Part shown: positions 45,665 through 54,984 of the stretch, piece by piece
Layout of the letters: each line of letters begins with the position of its first letter
Position numbering within the stretch: position 1 is the stretch's first letter
Assembly: GCA_026416715.1 (NCBI GenBank)
Contig: JAOAEQ010000001.1
Span: 124,001 to 188,000, forward strand
From: a bacterium
GTDB lineage: Bacteria > UBP4 > UBA4092 > JAOAEQ01
Direction: 5' to 3'
DNA length: 64,000 nt
Program-made: the position numbers and the translations under genes
The notes under the pieces: generated by a model
The model's database searches: none
What the model saw: the letters and a program-made list of their open reading frames with translations, nothing else
What the model was told of the DNA's origin: nothing

Positions 45665-46150
45665 TTATGTAAGTTCAATAATTTTAATGGCTAGAGTATC
45701 GGTATCAAGGAGCACCGCAGTTTTACGGCGGGTTAGCCAACCGCAGAGTTCTCCGGGATTGATAATCAGACAAGGTTGAGTGCGGATATCAAGTTTATGA
45801 GTATGACCAAAGATAACGACCTCGAATTGGTTTGATGTAGCGAGTGAGTTAACATTATCCTGATAATGCTCCATTGCAAATTTTCGAGTGCCTAACTCGA
45901 ATATAAATGGTGCCTCTTTAATTTCAGCGAATCCTTCCGCAGATTGAGTTAGCATAATTTTATCGCCATCGTTATTCCCGAAAACCGCTTTCATCGGGAT
46001 CCCAAACTGTTTTATCGCTCGGACTGCAAACGGTGCGCAGAAATCGCCAGCGTGTAATAAAAAATCTGGTTTGATTTCTTTCAGCTTTTCGCCAAACGCA
46101 GTGATTGCGTTCAGATTATCGTGGGTATCGGAGATAATGACTATCTTCAT
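45665..46150 (-). CDS. YfcE/MJ0936-type metallophosphoesterase
   Basis: A protein of about 161 residues if started at the ATG 46150, the usual length for this small phosphodiesterase family. An ATG at 46282 would add 44 residues of unrelated sequence through a repeat-bearing region. Metal-binding motifs are SDTHDNLNAI, HAGDF, GNNDG and the C-terminal GHTHKLD plus NPGE. It hydrolyses phosphodiesters such as cyclic nucleotides in vitro; the natural substrate is unknown. Confidence 0.88.
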   Translation of the reverse strand: MKIVIISDTHDNLNAITAFGEKLKEIKPDFLLHAGDFCAPFAVRAIKQFGIPMKAVFGNNDGDKIMLTQSAEGFAEIKEAPFIFELGTRKFAMEHYQDNVNSLATSNQFEVVIFGHTHKLDIRTQPCLIINPGELCGWLTRRKTAVLLDTDTLAIKIIELT

Positions 46151-46160
46151 ACAATCAATT

Positions 46161-46183
46161 AACCACAGATTAACACAGATTAA
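46161..46183. repeat. CACAGATT-family intergenic repeat
   Basis: AACCACAGATTAACACAGATTAA, read as two near-identical CACAGATTAA units, sits just upstream of the phosphodiesterase ATG. Related words occur at 32665-32734, 60176-60218 and 60924-61000. Confidence 0.5.
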
Positions 46184-46427
46184 TACGGTTGTTAATTCAC
46201 CGAAATCACTTGTTTTGGATATAATGTAACATAATCCACACATCGGGCATATTGGCAAGAAAAAATCGGGGGAAACTTTCAATCACCGGAACGGTTGCCA
46301 AATGCTCATTTTTTATAAGACAATACCACAAACACTTTTGCCCCAACCTCGTTTTTGAAAACTAACCATAGTGAACGCAGAAAAGAGTTATGTAGATTTC
46401 AACTGTTTCGTTCATATCCACAGTGGT

Positions 46428-47321
46428 TTATTTCTTAATCGCTTTAGCAATAGCTTTCAGATGTGTAGGAGTAGTTCCACAACAGCCGCCAATAATATTC
46501 GCTCCGGCGTTAACCAATTTCGGCGCTAACGATGCCATATATTCTGGCGATTCATCATAAACCGTTTTTCCATCAATCAGTTTCGGGAGCCCGGCGTTCG
46601 GTTCAGCAATCAGCGGTTTTGCGGTATATTTCCGCATTTCACAGATGATATCTGCCATCTGTTCGACTCTAACTCCGCCGCAGTTTGTCCCGATAATATC
46701 CGCGCCGGCAGCGGCAAGTTGTTCCGCCGCTTGTTGCGGAGATACCCCGAACATCGTTCTAAACCCTTGCGCGCCCGCAGGATTAAACGTCATCGTTGCA
46801 ATCACCGGCATTTTCGTATTCTCTTTTACGGCTCGAACTGCGCAAACCGCTTCTTCAATTGCGCTCATCGTTTCGATAATAATCGCATCTACCCCGCCGG
46901 CAACTAATGCGACTGCTTGTTCTTTAAACGCTGTATATAGTTCTTCATAAGTCAGTTCACCTAACGGCTGAAGAAATTCGCCGGTCGGACCGATATCTCC
47001 AAGCACATACCGATGCGGATATGTATCTGCAACCGCGCGGGCGATTTGCGCACCTGCCTGATTAAGTTTCATCACCAGATTTTCTTGATTAAATTTCTTT
47101 AGTTTAAACCGGGTTCCGCCGAAGGTATTGGTTATTACCATATCACAACCAACTTCAAAATATTCTTTATGAATTTCAGCGACATCTTCCGGTCGGTCAA
47201 TATTCCATAATTCCGCACAATGACCTGGTTGTAGTCCTGCCTGAAGTAGCATAGTTCCCATTGCGCCATCACAAATCAGGATTTCACCTTGTTGAATTCG
47301 GGTTAACATATCCGTTGGCAT
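46428..47321 (-). CDS. Homocysteine S-methyltransferase domain protein (MetH N-domain/BHMT-like)
   Basis: A 297-residue barrel protein equal to the N-terminal homocysteine domain of MetH. It begins ILICDGAMGTMLLQAGL, continues with ITNTFGGTRFKLKKF, and has the zinc-binding Cys in GTNCGGVRVEQ and the Cys pair in GGCCGTTPTHL. It would transfer a methyl group to homocysteine to form methionine. The folate, cobalamin and activation domains of full-length MetH are missing, so it either acts alone with a methylated donor or uses a separate corrinoid protein. Confidence 0.88.
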   Translation of the reverse strand: MPTDMLTRIQQGEILICDGAMGTMLLQAGLQPGHCAELWNIDRPEDVAEIHKEYFEVGCDMVITNTFGGTRFKLKKFNQENLVMKLNQAGAQIARAVADTYPHRYVLGDIGPTGEFLQPLGELTYEELYTAFKEQAVALVAGGVDAIIIETMSAIEEAVCAVRAVKENTKMPVIATMTFNPAGAQGFRTMFGVSPQQAAEQLAAAGADIIGTNCGGVRVEQMADIICEMRKYTAKPLIAEPNAGLPKLIDGKTVYDESPEYMASLAPKLVNAGANIIGGCCGTTPTHLKAIAKAIKK

Positions 47322-47405
47322 ATAAAAACATTACCTTTTTTACGATAGATTTGGATAAATATTATTTATTACAATATATCATAGGTTATAATAGAAATAC
47401 AAATT

Positions 47406-48506
47406 ATGAATATATCGGGTAAAAAAATATTATTTTTGTTTCCATTGATTCTTAGTATAGTTTTTAACGCCTCGTTATCGAGCGCAAAGTTTCTGTGGAG
47501 TAAACCTGAAATTGTTGACTATGTCGGGTCGGTTGGTAGTTTCACGTCACTTGCACTCGATACATTCGATATTCCGCACATCAGCTACTATGATGCTAGT
47601 CATAGTGATTTAAAGTATGCAACGAAAACTGATAGCCATTGGAAAACATATACTATTGATTCACTTGGGTATATCGGAAACTACACCTCTTTAGCAATAG
47701 CACCGAACGGTACTCTCTGGGTCGCATATCAAGATATAGCGCATCGGTCACTACGAATAGCGCATAAAGAACCCCATAGTTCAATCTGGATTCTTGATAC
47801 CGTTGACCGATATAATCAAGCTGGGTTTCTCGGGATTTCTTTAGGAATAGGGAATTCGGTTAACGCTAATCTCCCGCAAATCGGATACTACGCGAAACAA
47901 GCAGGAATGTTACGCTATGCCAGTTTCGTGAATGGGAAATGGAAAGTAGACATTGTTGACCAGAACGCTGATGTCGGGATGACACCGTCTTTAGCGATAA
48001 ATAAATCCGGTAATCCCTACATTGCGTATTTCGATGTTAGCAATTCCTGTTTGAAATATGCATTCTGGAACGGAATAAAATGGATAACGCAAGTGGTAGA
48101 TTGGAATCGGTCTGCTGGATTATATCCATCAATGGCTATAGATAAACAGGGGTATCCGCATATTGCTTATGAAGATAACTATCACTACGATTTGAAATAT
48201 GCACATTGGAATGGCAGAAAATGGATTATCGAAACTGTAGATTGGCTCGGGGTGGTTGGGAAATTCGCATCGTTATCACTTGATTCTTCGGATAACCCGC
48301 GAATAGCATATTTTGATTATCACAACGGGCACTTAAAGTTTGCTTATCGGAATGGTAAAGAGAAATGGATTATTCAAACTATTGATTCGCGTCTTGGCGT
48401 AGGCGGGTATAGTTCATTAGCGTTAGATAGCCACGGAAATCCGCATATCAGTTACTATGACTATATCAACAGGGATTTAAGATATATACAAGGCACTATA
48501 AGGTAA
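47406..48506 (+). CDS. Secreted seven-repeat beta-propeller-like protein
   Basis: A 366-residue protein with an N-terminal signal peptide (to about residue 27). It contains seven units of about 47 residues, each with S-L-A-L-D-x-x-G-x-P-H-I-x-Y-x-D-x-x-x-x-D-L-K-Y-A, then a K/W-rich strand and V-D-W/T. Seven units fit a single propeller. It is clearly related in pattern to the 816-residue protein at 24944-27394, though the units differ. No catalytic motif or cell-surface anchor is seen. Confidence 0.78.
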   Translation: MNISGKKILFLFPLILSIVFNASLSSAKFLWSKPEIVDYVGSVGSFTSLALDTFDIPHISYYDASHSDLKYATKTDSHWKTYTIDSLGYIGNYTSLAIAPNGTLWVAYQDIAHRSLRIAHKEPHSSIWILDTVDRYNQAGFLGISLGIGNSVNANLPQIGYYAKQAGMLRYASFVNGKWKVDIVDQNADVGMTPSLAINKSGNPYIAYFDVSNSCLKYAFWNGIKWITQVVDWNRSAGLYPSMAIDKQGYPHIAYEDNYHYDLKYAHWNGRKWIIETVDWLGVVGKFASLSLDSSDNPRIAYFDYHNGHLKFAYRNGKEKWIIQTIDSRLGVGGYSSLALDSHGNPHISYYDYINRDLRYIQGTIR

Positions 48507-48610
48507 ATCTAAATGGCAACACCCAAATGTCAAATTAAATCTGATACTTTTCAAATCATAAAATATTAATCGGTTAAAGATTACATATTTTATTGAGATT
48601 TTGGATTATG

Positions 48611-50008
48611 CTATAAAGCGACAGTCCATTTCAACTCGTCTAATGCTGGGCGGGATTTCAGAATTGTTTCTTTCATTTTATTTAAATCCGCAGCCGCTTT
48701 TTTCCTAGCGGTAGTATCGCTGGTAACCGTCGCTTTCGGGTAAGTAATCTTCTGTTTAGATGAAGGCGGTTTCTGCGGTAGCAGTTTTGGGTTCGGCCAA
48801 GTGGTATCATCAATTTGTATATCTATTTCAACTCCGCCATACGATACAAGCCAGACGAATACTTGCTCATTGCTATTCGAGATAACAATTTTCTTAATTT
48901 CGGTTATTCCTGGTAACGTCTCCGGGACACGAGCTGGTCGGACGGTATATTTATCGAACAGAAAACCTTGATTTAATCCTGCAGTAGCAAATGCGTCAAT
49001 ATGTTTCATTCCTTTCGCAATCGCTACGAACCGAAACAACGATTTCAATTCTGCATACATCGGCTGAACCGCAGCAATTTCATCATATCGGTTCGTGAAC
49101 TCTTGCACGAACTGTTGTGCGAGTGGCGATTCTTTTCCCGAACCGATAAGTTTCCCTTGCGTTGAAAAAAACTGTTGTTCAGTCAATAGTTGCACTTCAC
49201 ATTCGGCTAATCGCACAATTTCATCCCCTGGTTCGAACCTAACTTTTCCCGGGGTAAACCAGAAACGATTATACATCGTTAACTGCGGATTTCTACCGGC
49301 AGCTACATCTTGTTTTAATTTTTCAATAGCAATCGCGAATAAACTTTTGAAATCTTTCAGTTCAGTTATTGCGGTTCCGTTAGAAATCCGTTTGGTGAAA
49401 TAATCTGCTGCCACCATAATCTGGGCGAAATGGGTGTTACGCGGAACTGACATAACTCGCACAGCTTGCGGCTCAGCGCCTATTTTCGGAAAGTCTTTCA
49501 GAATCTCTTCTGCATGCGCGATTGACGTTGTCTGACTGAACTGCTGACTAAACTGTCGGAATGTTAACAATGTTTCTTCCTTCGGGTCAATCGAACATCC
49601 CGGAGGTTCTGTATTTTTCCAAACGCTGCGGAATGCGATTACCAAATCATCTAGCTGCAATGCTGGAGCGGAACCCGTTGTTGTCCCGAATAAAATCACA
49701 TCCTGATTTTTCTTATCGAGAATGAATCCGTCAATCCGCTTAAGTCCACCAAGTTGCATTAGCTCTGGTGATACCGAACCCGCTTGTAATTGTTGCTGAA
49801 GTACTTTTAGCGAAAGAGCAGTAATAGGTGAATTGGTTTCTTGTGCGATTGTATGAAAAGCGAATAATAAGCAGAAAATAGATATCAAATGTAATGAAAG
49901 ACAGTGAGAACTTAAGAACTGAAAACGTGATGTATCAAAAAATTTCAGGTTCTTTCGTCCTAACGTTTCTCGGTTTTTACATTGGGGTTGACTTTGAAAT
50001 GGTGCCAT
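48611..50008 (-). CDS. DUF1598-like secreted protein
   Basis: A 465-residue protein. A hydrophobic stretch at about residues 37-54 (SLHLISIFCLLFAFHTIAQ) looks like a signal peptide, so the real start may be downstream of the ATG at 50008. Beyond it, LGGLKRIDGFILD, the DPKEETLLTFRQF segment, VMVAADYFTKRI-type motif (IMVAADYFTKRI) and MYNRFWFTPGKVRF recall DUF1598 proteins, mainly known from Planctomycetes. Its function is unknown. It is downstream of the PduS-like gene by six bases. Confidence 0.6.
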   Translation of the reverse strand: MAPFQSQPQCKNRETLGRKNLKFFDTSRFQFLSSHCLSLHLISIFCLLFAFHTIAQETNSPITALSLKVLQQQLQAGSVSPELMQLGGLKRIDGFILDKKNQDVILFGTTTGSAPALQLDDLVIAFRSVWKNTEPPGCSIDPKEETLLTFRQFSQQFSQTTSIAHAEEILKDFPKIGAEPQAVRVMSVPRNTHFAQIMVAADYFTKRISNGTAITELKDFKSLFAIAIEKLKQDVAAGRNPQLTMYNRFWFTPGKVRFEPGDEIVRLAECEVQLLTEQQFFSTQGKLIGSGKESPLAQQFVQEFTNRYDEIAAVQPMYAELKSLFRFVAIAKGMKHIDAFATAGLNQGFLFDKYTVRPARVPETLPGITEIKKIVISNSNEQVFVWLVSYGGVEIDIQIDDTTWPNPKLLPQKPPSSKQKITYPKATVTSDTTARKKAAADLNKMKETILKSRPALDELKWTVAL

Positions 50009-50014
50009 TTGGAA

Positions 50015-51343
50015 TTATGGTGATTCTATCCGGATATATTGCTCGGTTATTTCTTTAACGATTCCAGCGATACTGGAATGGATACGTGCACCACGCGCTC
50101 CTTCGGGAATATCAGCAATACACTGCCCTTTACTCACTCGTTGCCCGCGTTGAACAATTGGCGCGCTGGGGGCACCAAGATGCTGACGTAACCGTATCGT
50201 AACCGATTTCGGTTGATATTCTGTTTCAATGAACGGAGCGGAAGATTGATATCGCGTTAACCCGAGTCGCAGGATAAGCCGTTTCAGCGGTGTTTGCCGT
50301 CCATTCCGAGTCCAACGCGGCTGTAAATCAGTGCGGTTATGCGGATTCGGAATTTTCTTTTCAGCCATGAGCTTTTTCAGCATCGCATTGATTTCGCGCG
50401 GAACTAAATCCATCGGGCAGGCGTATAAATCGCAAACTCCACATTCACAGCATAACCACGCTTGCGTAATAATTTCCGCTTCAGTATTAATTCCATAACT
50501 TACCCCGCGCATAATCATATGCGGCTGCAAGTTATGGCCAAGCAGATATCTCGGGCATAAATCGGTACACATCAGGCAGGTTTCGCATGCCGCTTTAATC
50601 TGCTGGAGCATCGCTATCGGTCGTTGCAATTTCCGTTTAACAACCACATTATCCGCAGGAAGGATAACCAATCCTTTCGTCGTTTTCGTTACCGGTGTAT
50701 CGAGGTCGAACACGACTTTCCCCATCATCGGGCCGCCTTCCAGAACGATATCTGCATCATTGTTCATTCCGCCAGCTAGTCGGATAACTTCTCGAATTGG
50801 AGAACCGATAGGAACTCGAACCGTAACCGGCTTTTTTACATTACCAACGACGCTCAAATAGGTTTCGGTTACCGGGATATCTTCCAGCGCATAACTGACA
50901 TTTAATAACGTCTCAACATTAATGACTACGACACCAACCTGCAACGGAATACCACTTTCTGGAACAATGCGACCGGTAACTTCATAGACGAGGATATGTT
51001 CATCTCCCGCAGGATATATATCCGGAAGTTCGAACACCTCAACGTCTGATTTCTGGTTAATCGCAAGGCGTAAAGTCGCGCAAGATTCTTTCTGTTTCTT
51101 TTTAATCCCGAAGGTGACTTTTTTCGCACCGGTATATTCTCTGATTTTAACCACTGCATCTACCAGCCGGTCAGCATATCGGCAGACCAATTGCGGGTCA
51201 ACGTTAAGCAGCGGTTCACATTCCGCCCCGTTAACGATTATCCAATCAACTTTGGTATCGAGTTTAATGTGCGTTGGAAATCCGGCGCCACCAGCGCCAA
51301 CAACTCCCGCAAATTTAATTTTATTAATCAGACTATTAACCAT
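50015..51343 (-). CDS. pduS: PduS/RnfC-like electron-transfer flavo-iron-sulfur protein
   Basis: A 442-residue protein with the RnfC fold: GVVGAGGAGFPTHIKL and VNGAECEPLL near the N-terminus form the FMN/NAD-binding part, followed by a SLBB segment. Two [4Fe-4S] Cys sets (CETCLMCTDLCP; CCECGVCDLYACP) follow, and the C-terminus is biotinyl/RnfC N-like (QRVSKGQCIADIPEG). PduS reduces cob(III)alamin in propanediol microcompartments; many BMC loci keep a homologue as an electron shuttle. No B12-dependent diol dehydratase is in the window, so here it may relay electrons for the BMC aldehyde dehydrogenase. Confidence 0.86.
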   Translation of the reverse strand: MVNSLINKIKFAGVVGAGGAGFPTHIKLDTKVDWIIVNGAECEPLLNVDPQLVCRYADRLVDAVVKIREYTGAKKVTFGIKKKQKESCATLRLAINQKSDVEVFELPDIYPAGDEHILVYEVTGRIVPESGIPLQVGVVVINVETLLNVSYALEDIPVTETYLSVVGNVKKPVTVRVPIGSPIREVIRLAGGMNNDADIVLEGGPMMGKVVFDLDTPVTKTTKGLVILPADNVVVKRKLQRPIAMLQQIKAACETCLMCTDLCPRYLLGHNLQPHMIMRGVSYGINTEAEIITQAWLCCECGVCDLYACPMDLVPREINAMLKKLMAEKKIPNPHNRTDLQPRWTRNGRQTPLKRLILRLGLTRYQSSAPFIETEYQPKSVTIRLRQHLGAPSAPIVQRGQRVSKGQCIADIPEGARGARIHSSIAGIVKEITEQYIRIESP

Positions 51344-51450
51344 TAAAAATCAATCGTTGCATGCGTAACAATTATCATTCCGTTCTCTGCGAGAGATATT
51401 CTTCTGGGTTCTCGCGAGGTCTACTGCGAAATCATTCGGACATAATACAT

Positions 51451-52674
51451 TTACAACAATCTCTTTTCACCTTCGAGTTTTTTGATTTCAGTAATATCCT
51501 GACTGACCTCAAGACACCCGAGATATTCACCGGTTTCATTACGCACCGCAAAATATCGGATATATATCAGTTTCCCGCCAAGGTTAATCCAAAACACGGC
51601 AGAATCACGTTTCCCGGATTTGAATTCATCTAGAATCTGGTTAACCACATGAAGACTTTTCTGCGGATGGCAGTTTTTAACATTGCGACCAAGCACTGCG
51701 GTCGTTCGAACGAAAATCCTATCTTTTGCGTTACTAAAATATTTCACTTCGTCGTTCTTATCAACGAACGTTATATCTACCGGTAACGAATTCAAGATAC
51801 ATTCAAGTTCTTCCGGAGATAAACTTCCAGTAGTAAATTTGATTGAACCGGCAGCTGGTTGCGAGACCGCAGCAGGTTTACCGGTTTCTGGTATCGCAAA
51901 CGATATCGGCGATTTCGCGAGTTCGGGAGTAAAACAGCAATACCCGATTTCATCAAACTGCGTTCGGATTTCTGGCCATTCTGGCATCGAGATAACTCGT
52001 AATGCCGTCGGAAAAAGAACGTTATTCTCCTTATAGAAATGGCTGGATAGCATATCCGCTAATGCACGCGCGTTTTCACCGAGCTTTTCAACAAATTCCG
52101 AATAGTTCACCTGCGGTTGATTATCTACGATTTGATAGAGCGCTTTTTCAATCTCGCGAATCTGGTCATGTTCCTGCCACATGATCGCTGGCGGCTGCGT
52201 TATTCCATGTTTTTCGAGATATGGGAATAAAACATTCTCTTCCCGGAGATAGTGTTTCGCTGAATCTTTAAAATGAGCAATTAAATGGGTAACCTGTTGC
52301 ATCGGTTCGGATGCAGCAGAGAATTCATTAACCTGATTCAGCTGGTTTGCGGTCTCCCGCAGTTTATTCGTATAATCCAGCAGGAGTTTATGCTCTTCCA
52401 TCAGGATATATATCGGATGCCCAGGCGGCGCAATCGGTTTCGCTTGTTCCAACGATTCCTTAAATACTGCCAGATGTACATCACATAACCGCATGATTTC
52501 TTCTTTCGACATCCCTTCTTTTATCAACTCTTCTTCAATTTGAGCAATATCCAGCACATCGGTTCCTTTCAGAATCTCTTGAAATTCAGATTTGACTTGT
52601 TGCGGGTCAGCGCCATCATGCAGTTTCCTGATCAACTGTTTAATCTTTTGCTTCTTGATTTCTGGTATACCCAT
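51451..52674 (-). CDS. DUF438-hemerythrin-PAS protein
   Basis: A 407-residue protein: DUF438 at residues 10-80, an HHE hemerythrin-like helical bundle at about 85-240 with the metal-binding His and Glu residues in EEHKLLLDY, HFKDSAKHYLREENVLFPYLEKHG, EHDQIREIE and HFYKENNVLFP, and a C-terminal PAS domain (FVDKNDEVKYFSNAKDRIF... GCLEVSQDI). Proteins of this type are candidate oxygen or nitric-oxide sensors in anaerobes. Shared orientation with the nrfHA genes upstream suggests a role in nitrite/NO stress. A clear GGAGGGT Shine-Dalgarno site precedes the ATG. Confidence 0.85.
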   Translation of the reverse strand: MGIPEIKKQKIKQLIRKLHDGADPQQVKSEFQEILKGTDVLDIAQIEEELIKEGMSKEEIMRLCDVHLAVFKESLEQAKPIAPPGHPIYILMEEHKLLLDYTNKLRETANQLNQVNEFSAASEPMQQVTHLIAHFKDSAKHYLREENVLFPYLEKHGITQPPAIMWQEHDQIREIEKALYQIVDNQPQVNYSEFVEKLGENARALADMLSSHFYKENNVLFPTALRVISMPEWPEIRTQFDEIGYCCFTPELAKSPISFAIPETGKPAAVSQPAAGSIKFTTGSLSPEELECILNSLPVDITFVDKNDEVKYFSNAKDRIFVRTTAVLGRNVKNCHPQKSLHVVNQILDEFKSGKRDSAVFWINLGGKLIYIRYFAVRNETGEYLGCLEVSQDITEIKKLEGEKRLL

Positions 52675-52701
52675 AGCACCCTCCTCTTAAAAGATATATT
52701 T

Positions 52702-52782
52702 AACCGTACAGTTCGCAGAAACTACAAAAATTAACAATCTTATAAACCTTTTTACACTGCATGCACTGCGCACTCTGCGGTT
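52702..52782. repeat. AACCG...CGGTT imperfect inverted repeat
   Basis: AACCGTACAGTTCGCAG at about 52702-52718 faces CTGCGCACTCTGCGGTT ending at 52782, with a 45-base spacer. AACCG and CGGTT plus a CAG/CTG pair match, with mismatches between. It lies between the DUF438 gene start and the nrfH stop. The words resemble the 60176-60218 element. Confidence 0.5.
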
Positions 52783-52791
52783 TACAATATT

Positions 52792-53256
52792 TTACAATGA
52801 ATGACCGGAATGCCCGACATCTCGATGGCAACGGGTGCATGATTTCAGCGAGACTGGGCTCTCTTGAAACATCGAATGCGCAATATTCTGATGGCAGCGG
52901 ATACAATTCTGCTGGATATATCTCAGATTACGCTCGGTGATTGTTAACACCTGCACATTCTTGAACGTAAACGCATACGAATGCCGGAATCCATTATCAG
53001 CTTTGGCGATATATTTTCCAATCAAATGATGTGGAACATGACAATCGTTACAGGTTGCGCTCCGATGCGGGGAAACTATCCAGCTATCATAATTCTCGCG
53101 CATAATATGGCAGTTAACGCATATTTCCGGATCGTTGAATATATAGGAATACCCCCGAGCGTAAATGAACGTATATGCCCCAACTCCTGTCAGCACACCA
53201 ATAGCAATTATTGATAATAGTAACCACAAATTAAAATTTCGGATTTGATTCATCAT
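52792..53256 (-). CDS. nrfH: Cytochrome c nitrite reductase membrane subunit NrfH
   Basis: A 154-residue tetraheme quinol dehydrogenase of the NapC/NirT family. A single N-terminal membrane helix (residues 9-31) is followed by four CxxCH motifs beginning at Cys46, Cys69, Cys118 and Cys140. It takes electrons from menaquinol to NrfA. The ATG at 53256 overlaps the nrfA stop by four bases (ATGA), so translation is coupled. The Met at 53253 is an alternative start. Confidence 0.93.
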   Translation of the reverse strand: MMNQIRNFNLWLLLSIIAIGVLTGVGAYTFIYARGYSYIFNDPEICVNCHIMRENYDSWIVSPHRSATCNDCHVPHHLIGKYIAKADNGFRHSYAFTFKNVQVLTITERNLRYIQQNCIRCHQNIAHSMFQESPVSLKSCTRCHRDVGHSGHSL

Positions 53257-54553
53257 TTCGTCATTGCCTTATATGCCGCTAATTCACTCTGTCGCGCAAA
53301 ATCAATCGCATCTCCAAGCACACGAACGGTTTCTTGCGGGCTATGAAACCCCATACTATTCTCTGCGCTAACGAAATCCCAGCGGATATATGCGCGCCGA
53401 TGTAGCTGTTGCGCTTCTTTCAGCTTTTCGATAGGAACCCCTTGCTTTTTCGCCAGGATAATCGCATCTTGCGCCGCGATGATTGCTTTTTCTGCTCGGG
53501 TTAATAAGCTGAACGTTCGGTCTTGGATTTCAAGTACACGAGCGCGCAGTTCTGCTTCATTTATCGGATGACAACTCCGACAGGCATTATTGAGATTTAC
53601 GAGTGGCGTTCGAACCCAATGGTCAGAAATTTTAATCGCTCCCTGCCGCAGATACGGCATATGACAATCCGCACAGGCTACCTCCGCTCGCGCATGGATT
53701 CCGCTAGACCAGATTTCAAACTCCGGATGTTGCATTTTCACTAATGGTGTGCCGGTTTCTTCATGTTCCCAATCTTTAAACTTAATTTCATCATAGTATG
53801 CTTCGATATTATCAATCAGCAACCCTTTATCCCATGGGAACGTCAGATATTTTCCATCGCCTTTAAAATAATATTCGACATGACATTGCGCACAGACATA
53901 CGTTCGCATTTCCTGCCGAGTCGCTTTCGTAACATCAATTCCACGACGTGACATCGCTTCAACAAACGCTGGTCGAGTTATTTTCAGCGCCATTGTTTTT
54001 GCATCATGACAATCCGCACAACCGATTGAATTCGATATGGTATATTGTGACATTAACTCTTTAACCGGCGTGGCATAGAATTTTTCTGCTCCTATAGTTT
54101 GGAGTAACTGCGGGATATTACTGCTTTTACAGCCATACAACTACCCGGTTTTTTATCTCCGAGCCGTTTTGACGATAGCATATCAGCGAGCGCATTCGCA
54201 TGACCGCGATCTTCAGTATACTGAACTGAAAACGGATACCCAGCAAATAACCGTTTCAGTTCCGGATATTTATCCAGCCGCGAGAACGCTTCCGACCCGC
54301 CGTACCGGCCGTAGGTACTATAATACACCAGTTCGGAGGTTTTCATTGTTTTCATCAGCCCTTCATATTCTCGTGGGAAATTTTTACCCCAAATAGCCGA
54401 ATCCGGTTCGTTCTCTTGGATATCGACCAGTTTAAAATAGGTTAATTTCGCTTCCTGCTTCCGGTTGAAAATGTTGATTAACAACGCTACTACTAACATC
54501 GTTAAAATTACGGTTACCACGAAAACAAACACGAGATATCCTACTTTTCTCAT
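53253..54553 (-). pseudogene. nrfA: Ammonia-forming nitrite reductase NrfA, frameshifted in the catalytic-heme motif
   Basis: Two overlapping frames together make a near full-length NrfA. Frame one (from ATG 54553, with AGGAGG upstream) has a membrane anchor and ends KKPGSCM. Frame two resumes at GCKSSNIPQLL and continues with CADCH, CAQCH, CADCH and CRSCH. NrfA heme 1 is bound by CxxCK, and here its first Cys (C of GSCM) and last Cys-Lys (CK) fall in different frames. One missing base within 54131-54139 explains the break; frame two has a TAG just upstream, so the shift cannot be earlier. Either a real inactivation or a sequencing error. Confidence 0.85.
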
Positions 54554-54984
54554 AGTATCCTCCGAAATTAAATAAACGCAAATTTTGTTATCTGAAATAT
54601 TCTTCTGGTATCTCAATCTCAATCGCAATCAAACTCAGGTCTATCCACTTTCTAGAACCGACTCGTCCCTTATCCGCAGATATAGGAAACAAGATTTATT
54701 ATGAAAATCAGATTTTAGTCCAGAATCCGCTTTAGGTATAGTCAAAATTCGAAAGAGAGATAATGTTATATCCAAAAAATTGCGTATTGTTCTGATTACG
54801 GAGAGGAACAAGAACAAGAGCGGCTTTAACCCGCTCTTGTTCCTCTCCGTAGATTAAACAAATGGTAACGAAGACTATCAGCCTGTTAACCTAATATATT
54901 TCTGCTTAACAGACATTGATAACCTTGCTTAAAATTGCCCGGTTTACATCGCGGGTCAACAGAAGTGTGACTCCGCGTTAAACA
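54554..54984. other. Intergenic region with a long hairpin
   Basis: About 430 bases between wrbA and nrfA, both on the minus strand. The Shine-Dalgarno site and leader of nrfA occupy the right end near 54560. The left end holds the hairpin at 54798-54850. No gene is seen; a promoter for nrfHA is expected but I could not single one out. Confidence 0.4.
54798..54850. repeat. Long hairpin with tandem AACAAG in one arm
   Basis: The right arm CCGCTCTTGTTCCTCTCCGT (54831-54850) pairs with ACGGAGAGGAACAAG (54798-54812) and AGCGG (54819-54823). The left arm carries an extra AACAAG (54813-54818), a tandem copy of 54807-54812, that must bulge out. It lies about 130 bases downstream of the wrbA stop on that gene's strand, but has no T-run. 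Confidence 0.75.

Noticed and set aside
46428-47321. Full-length MetH with a frameshift
   Set aside because: The protein ends cleanly after the zinc Cys pair, and the flanking sequence does not encode the folate or cobalamin domains.
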